Origin: Agrobacterium tumefaciens | GTDB taxonomy: Bacteria > Pseudomonadota > Alphaproteobacteria > Rhizobiales > Rhizobiaceae | Length of the DNA: 64,000 bases | Reading direction: 5' to 3' | Assembly (NCBI GenBank): GCA_025559845.1 | Contig: CP048469.1 | Location: 3,144,501-3,208,500, forward strand | Shown: piece by piece, positions 60,758 to 64,000 of the stretch | Position numbering within the stretch: the first letter of the stretch is position 1 | Layout: every line of letters begins with the position of its first letter | Position numbers and translations under genes: made by a program | The notes under the pieces: model-generated | Databases searched by the model: none | Told to the model about the DNA's origin: nothing | What the model saw: only the letters and a program-made list of their open reading frames with translations

Positions 60758-61597
60758 CTATTCCGGTAATGCCAAACCAAGGACGTCCAGCATCGAGTAA
60801 AGCCCCGGCTTCTTGTCGCGACCCCAGACAGCAGCGGCAATCGCACCGCGCGCAAAAATGCCTCTGTCGCCTGCGTAGTGGGAGAGCTCGACGCGTTCAC
60901 CTTCGCCGGCGAAGATCACCGAATGTTCACCGATCACCGAGCCACCGCGCAACGTCGCAAAACCGATGGTTCCGGCCTCACGTGCGCCCGTATGTCCGTC
61001 ACGTACACGTACGGATGATGTTGCCAGATTGATCTTGCGCCCTGACGCTGCCGCTTCGCCCAGCAGCAAAGCGGTGCCGGAAGGAGCATCGACCTTGTGC
61101 TTGTGATGCATTTCCAGGATTTCGATATCCCAGTTCCGCGCGTCCAGTGCGCGTGCCGCCTGTGCCGTCAGAACGCTGAGCAGATTGACGCCAAGGCTCA
61201 TGTTGCCGGATTTGACGATCCGCGCATGGCGCGATGCCGCCTTGAACTTCTCCTCGTCGTCCAGGGAGCAGCCAGTGGTGCCGATAACGTGGACGATGCG
61301 TGCTTGCGCGGCGAGGCCTGCATAGGTCACGCTGGTTGCCGGGGAGGTGAAGTCAATTACGCCTTCCGCATGCAGAAATGCTTCGAGTGGATCGCTGGTG
61401 ATTGCTACACCGATCGGCCCGAGGCCAGCGACTTCGCCGGCATCGCGACCGACAAAGGCAGATCCCTCACGGCTGACCGCAGCATGTAGCTGTACACCTG
61501 GCGTCTCATGAATGAGGCGGATAAGGGCCTGTCCCATGCGGCCGGCTGCGCCAACCACCACCAGTTTCATATCGTTGCCACTCATGCTCTCACTCAT
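60758..61597 (-). CDS. dapB: 4-hydroxy-tetrahydrodipicolinate reductase
   Basis: DapB reduces the product of DapA in lysine and diaminopimelate synthesis. The product, about 279 residues, has the nucleotide motif [37 protein letters not shown], the catalytic block [23 protein letters not shown] (His-His-Lys) and [16 protein letters not shown]. Several in-frame ATG lie close together (61597, 61585, 61570); homologues start near the first two. It converges on phnF with a 12-bp gap and has no operon link to the phosphonate genes. Confidence 0.95.
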   Translation of the reverse strand: MSESMSGNDMKLVVVGAAGRMGQALIRLIHETPGVQLHAAVSREGSAFVGRDAGEVAGLGPIGVAITSDPLEAFLHAEGVIDFTSPATSVTYAGLAAQARIVHVIGTTGCSLDDEEKFKAASRHARIVKSGNMSLGVNLLSVLTAQAARALDARNWDIEILEMHHKHKVDAPSGTALLLGEAAASGRKINLATSSVRVRDGHTGAREAGTIGFATLRGGSVIGEHSVIFAGEGERVELSHYAGDRGIFARGAIAAAVWGRDKKPGLYSMLDVLGLALPE

Positions 61598-61681
61598 CCT
61601 GCTTTCGACAGACCGCAGCCTGCCCATATCTTCCTTGTTTGGCGGCGGAAGTTAAAGATCATCCGCCCGCTTCGCAAGCTA

Positions 61682-62731
61682 TCAGGCTTTCCAGCGGCGC
61701 CCATCAAGCGAGAGGCCGAAATCCGATGGTGTTCTGGCGTAGTTTGCAAGTCCGGAAAGGGCTGCCTGCGGATGCGTCACGACATAGGTCGGAATGCTGC
61801 GCATCAGGGCCTTGTGCGGCGCCTTGTCTTCGAATGCGGCTCTGAATTCCGGGCTCTTGAGCGCTGGAATGATCTTTTGTGAGATGCCGCCGGCCAGATA
61901 AACTCCGCCCTTCGCCATGAATATCAGCGCGATGTCACCTGCGACACGTCCGAGATAGGTGCTGAACAATGACAGTGTTTCCTGCGCCTGGGCATTGCTA
62001 TTCGCAAGACCCTCGGAGGTGATATCGGCAGGGTCGGAAAATATCGGTTCGATGCCGTCAGCAGCGCAAACGGCGCGGTACAGGTTGACCAGTCCTCGTC
62101 CACACAGGATCTGCTCTCCCGCGACGCGTCCTTCGATGGTTTCGATATGCGGAAAAACGGCGTAATCGCGCTCCGTTCTCGGGCCGATGTCGATATGACC
62201 GCCTTCGCCCGGAACAGGAAACCACATGTGCCGCGCGTAAACGAGGCCTGCGACGCCAAGACCGGTACCAGGTCCCAGCACGACGCGGGACGCCAGTGCG
62301 TCCTTGCCCTGAGGGCCGATCGGCTCGCGGTTGTCGTCATCGAGAGCGGCAATCGCCAGCGCCTGCGCTTCGAAATCGTTGATGACGATCACATCCTTCA
62401 GGCCGAGATTGGCCAGCATATCCTTGGGTTTGACGACCCAGTGGCAATTGGTCAGCGGAATTTCATCGCCTTCGATCGGGCCCGCGATAGCGAGAATGGT
62501 CGAAACCGGCTGGATGGACGTCTTGTCGAGAACCGCCTGCTGTATGGCGTCGTCGATGGTCGGAAACTCGGCTGTTTTGACCGTCGTGAAATGCACGGGT
62601 TCGGCAAAGGAATCGATCAGGATCGAAAAGCGGGCATTGGTGCCGCCGATGTCGCCAATAAGGATAGGAAAAGAAAGATATTCGGTATCGGACGTCTTGG
62701 GCATTACCTGTTCCACTTTTGGTGCGAGCAT
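61682..62731 (-). CDS. glk: Glucokinase
   Basis: Glk phosphorylates glucose to glucose 6-phosphate with ATP. The product of up to 349 residues has the phosphate motif [28 protein letters not shown] with the catalytic Asp, [16 protein letters not shown], and the glucose-binding [12 protein letters not shown], with [12 protein letters not shown] further on. ATG 62731 overlaps the mgsA stop (TGATG) and so suits coupling; ATG 62704 ([15 protein letters not shown]) would fit the family start equally well. The pair mgsA-glk could link glucose entry with the methylglyoxal bypass. Confidence 0.95.
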   Translation of the reverse strand: MLAPKVEQVMPKTSDTEYLSFPILIGDIGGTNARFSILIDSFAEPVHFTTVKTAEFPTIDDAIQQAVLDKTSIQPVSTILAIAGPIEGDEIPLTNCHWVVKPKDMLANLGLKDVIVINDFEAQALAIAALDDDNREPIGPQGKDALASRVVLGPGTGLGVAGLVYARHMWFPVPGEGGHIDIGPRTERDYAVFPHIETIEGRVAGEQILCGRGLVNLYRAVCAADGIEPIFSDPADITSEGLANSNAQAQETLSLFSTYLGRVAGDIALIFMAKGGVYLAGGISQKIIPALKSPEFRAAFEDKAPHKALMRSIPTYVVTHPQAALSGLANYARTPSDFGLSLDGRRWKA

Positions 62732-63114
62732 CAGTCGGCGAGGTTGAAGTCGATCAGCTTTTCCGCTGTGGCACGATTAAGCGCCATGGGAATGTCGTAG
62801 ACCGTAGCGAGGCGGGTCAGTGCTTTCACATCCACATCGTGCGGCATAGGGGTCAATGGATCGGTGAAAAAGATCAGCATATCCACCTCTCCCGTCGCGA
62901 TCATCGCGCCGATCTGCTGATCACCGCCGAGCGGTCCGCTTTTCAGACGGATAACGTTCAGATCCGGACACGCTTCCTGAACCCGGCCGCCTGTCGTGCC
63001 CGTTGCTACGATCCTGAACTTGGAGAGCGCTTTCTGATGCCGGCGGGCGAAATCCGCCATATCATCCTTCTTCTCGTCGTGGGCGATGAGCGCGATACAG
63101 CGTTCTTCAGCCAT
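62731..63114 (-). CDS. mgsA: Methylglyoxal synthase
   Basis: MgsA converts dihydroxyacetone phosphate to methylglyoxal and phosphate, an overflow route when sugar phosphates build up. The 127-residue product (ATG 63114, [19 protein letters not shown]) has the family blocks [26 protein letters not shown] with the catalytic Asp, [21 protein letters not shown], and [11 protein letters not shown] start three codons upstream (63123) has worse spacing to GGAGAG. Followed directly by glk. Confidence 0.96.
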   Translation of the reverse strand: MAEERCIALIAHDEKKDDMADFARRHQKALSKFRIVATGTTGGRVQEACPDLNVIRLKSGPLGGDQQIGAMIATGEVDMLIFFTDPLTPMPHDVDVKALTRLATVYDIPMALNRATAEKLIDFNLAD

Positions 63115-63178
63115 GGGCAGCATCTCTCCAATGAATAATTAAATCGATTTGAAGCCTTCTATAGCAGCTTGCCGCCAT

Positions 63179-63199
63179 TTGAAAAGCGGCGCTTTTCAA
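63179..63199 (-). repeat. 9-bp inverted repeat downstream of mepA
   Basis: TTGAAAAGC (63179-63187) and GCTTTTCAA (63191-63199) are exact complements with only 3 bp between. It sits 15 bp after the mepA stop on the minus strand and could help end that transcript, or be an operator for mgsA. Confidence 0.45.
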
Positions 63200-63214
63200 T
63201 GCCGCATTTCTGTT

Positions 63215-64000
63215 TCAGTTCAATGTCGGACGCTGGAGCGGAAGAGGAATATCCGCAGGAGGTGAAACGGGCGGCGCCGCCTGAATGACAGATTCCACAC
63301 TTGGCTGACTGGAGGCCTGTGCTGGTGCATAGGCCTGGGCAGACATGGCGTCTGCGTTGCGGGCGGGCGCTGAAGCAACGGCTGCACATGCGGCCGGCAG
63401 ATCTGACACCATAACCTGGCGCGGTTTTACCGGCTTGGCATTGGGGTCCTTTTTCGGCGGTGCCCAGGGCTCCTTGGTGAACCACCATGCGAGCGACTTG
63501 TCGCAGCCATCTCCCTTGCCGACGGGCGCCTGCGGTTTGCAGTTTGCGGCGCCTGGCGGGCATTCAAGCCGGATATGGAAATGTTCGTCGTGGCCGTAGA
63601 TCGGGCGGATTTTGCCGAGGAACGTGCGATCGCCGGTCCATGTCTGACAAAGTTTCTGCTTGATGGCCGGGTTGACGAACACCCGCTCAACTTGCGGATA
63701 GCTGGCTGCCATCATCACCAGACGAGCATTGAGCGGCGACCATTTCCGGTCATCGACCGTCAGGAATTTGCTTTTGTCGAGCATGGAAATGAACGGCACT
63801 GTTTCGCGCTCCTGCGCGCTCATGCGATGGTCGGGCATTGGCCTCCACCACACATCGACATCGAGGCCAATCTGATGGGATGCGTGTCCGGAAAGCATAG
63901 GCCCGCCACGTGGCTGGGAGATGTCGCCAAGCAGGAGGCCCGGCCAGCCGATCTTTTGTGCGTCCTGCGAAAACTGCTCGAGGAAGGAGATCAGTTGCGG
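63215..64000 (-). CDS. mepA: Penicillin-insensitive murein endopeptidase, C-terminal part (5' end outside window)
   Basis: MepA is a periplasmic LAS-family zinc peptidase that cuts D-alanyl-meso-diaminopimelyl crosslinks in peptidoglycan. The visible 261 codons run to the window edge without a stop. They contain KIGWPGLLLGDISQPRGGPM, SGHASHQIGLDVDVWW (first zinc His and Asp), PIYGHDEHFHIRLECPPGA (HxH pair) and CKPQAPVGKGDGCDKSLAWWFT. After these comes a Pro/Ala-rich tail of about 60 residues. The ATG at 63898 is internal to the family domain, so the true start lies to the right of 64000. Confidence 0.93.
   Translation of the reverse strand, partial: PQLISFLEQFSQDAQKIGWPGLLLGDISQPRGGPMLSGHASHQIGLDVDVWWRPMPDHRMSAQERETVPFISMLDKSKFLTVDDRKWSPLNARLVMMAASYPQVERVFVNPAIKQKLCQTWTGDRTFLGKIRPIYGHDEHFHIRLECPPGAANCKPQAPVGKGDGCDKSLAWWFTKEPWAPPKKDPNAKPVKPRQVMVSDLPAACAAVASAPARNADAMSAQAYAPAQASSQPSVESVIQAAPPVSPPADIPLPLQRPTLN

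Noticed and set aside
1..64000. CRISPR arrays, insertion sequences or prophage genes
   Set aside because: No regularly spaced repeats, transposase motifs or phage structural genes were found on either strand.

Overview
The window reads as a chromosomal segment of an alphaproteobacterium of the Rhizobiaceae, most likely Agrobacterium/Rhizobium. Supporting signs are the dnaK-dnaJ order, an Irr regulator divergent from fabA-fabB-fabI, a complete C-P lyase cluster with the DUF1045 and hexapeptide-transferase accessory genes, a cyoABCD-surf1 operon, and evenly GC-rich coding sequence. Gene density is high. I see no insertion sequence, prophage, CRISPR array or integron, so this is core or stable accessory chromosome rather than an island.

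Layout, left to right. 1-5.2 kb: end of a DUF924 gene, dnaJ and dnaK (minus strand, probable heat-shock promoter), tRNA-Ser(GGA), a small membrane protein and msrA. 5.3-16.9 kb: a nucleoside uptake and catabolism region. A BMP-family binding protein, a double ATPase and two permeases are followed by cdd, a purine nucleoside phosphorylase, deoC and deoA on the plus strand. These converge on a small aspartic protease and on upp, add and deoB on the minus strand. Together they import nucleosides, deaminate and phosphorolyse them, and send the pentose to glycolysis while salvaging uracil. 17-23.7 kb: a bo3-type quinol oxidase operon cyoABCD with a SURF1 gene, divergent from an MFS transporter. 23.8-31.4 kb: an atypical, very long glutamate-synthase-like gene translationally coupled to a diflavin (CysJ-like) reductase, preceded by a possible short leader ORF. 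31.4-32.6 kb: two TadE-like pseudopilin genes. 32.8-36.2 kb: fabI, fabB and fabA (unsaturated fatty acid synthesis) divergent from irr.

36.2-46.2 kb: a TRIC-like channel, a secreted protein with a calcium-loop-like motif, a DUF1275 membrane protein, a NrtA/TauA-type ABC importer with a HutC-like GntR repressor and a perfect palindrome upstream, the exbB-exbD-tonB energiser, a malate/lactate-type dehydrogenase and a tiny LuxR-type HTH protein. 46.5-60.7 kb: an AraC regulator, then the phosphonate region: phnC-D-E1-E2-DUF1045-phnM-phnN behind a probable Pho box, and phnG-H-I-J-K-L-transferase divergent from the repressor gene phnF. A 31-residue membrane peptide ORF lies on the opposite strand exactly in the phnI/phnJ gap. 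60.8-64 kb: dapB, glk, mgsA and a truncated mepA.

The parts most worth a second look are the GltB-like/diflavin reductase pair (28-31 kb and upstream), the antisense small ORF inside the C-P lyase operon, the HutC-like regulator with its transporter and palindrome, and a recurring hairpin placed just after each of three solute-binding-protein genes. All functional statements come from reading the sequence and family knowledge; no database search was run.
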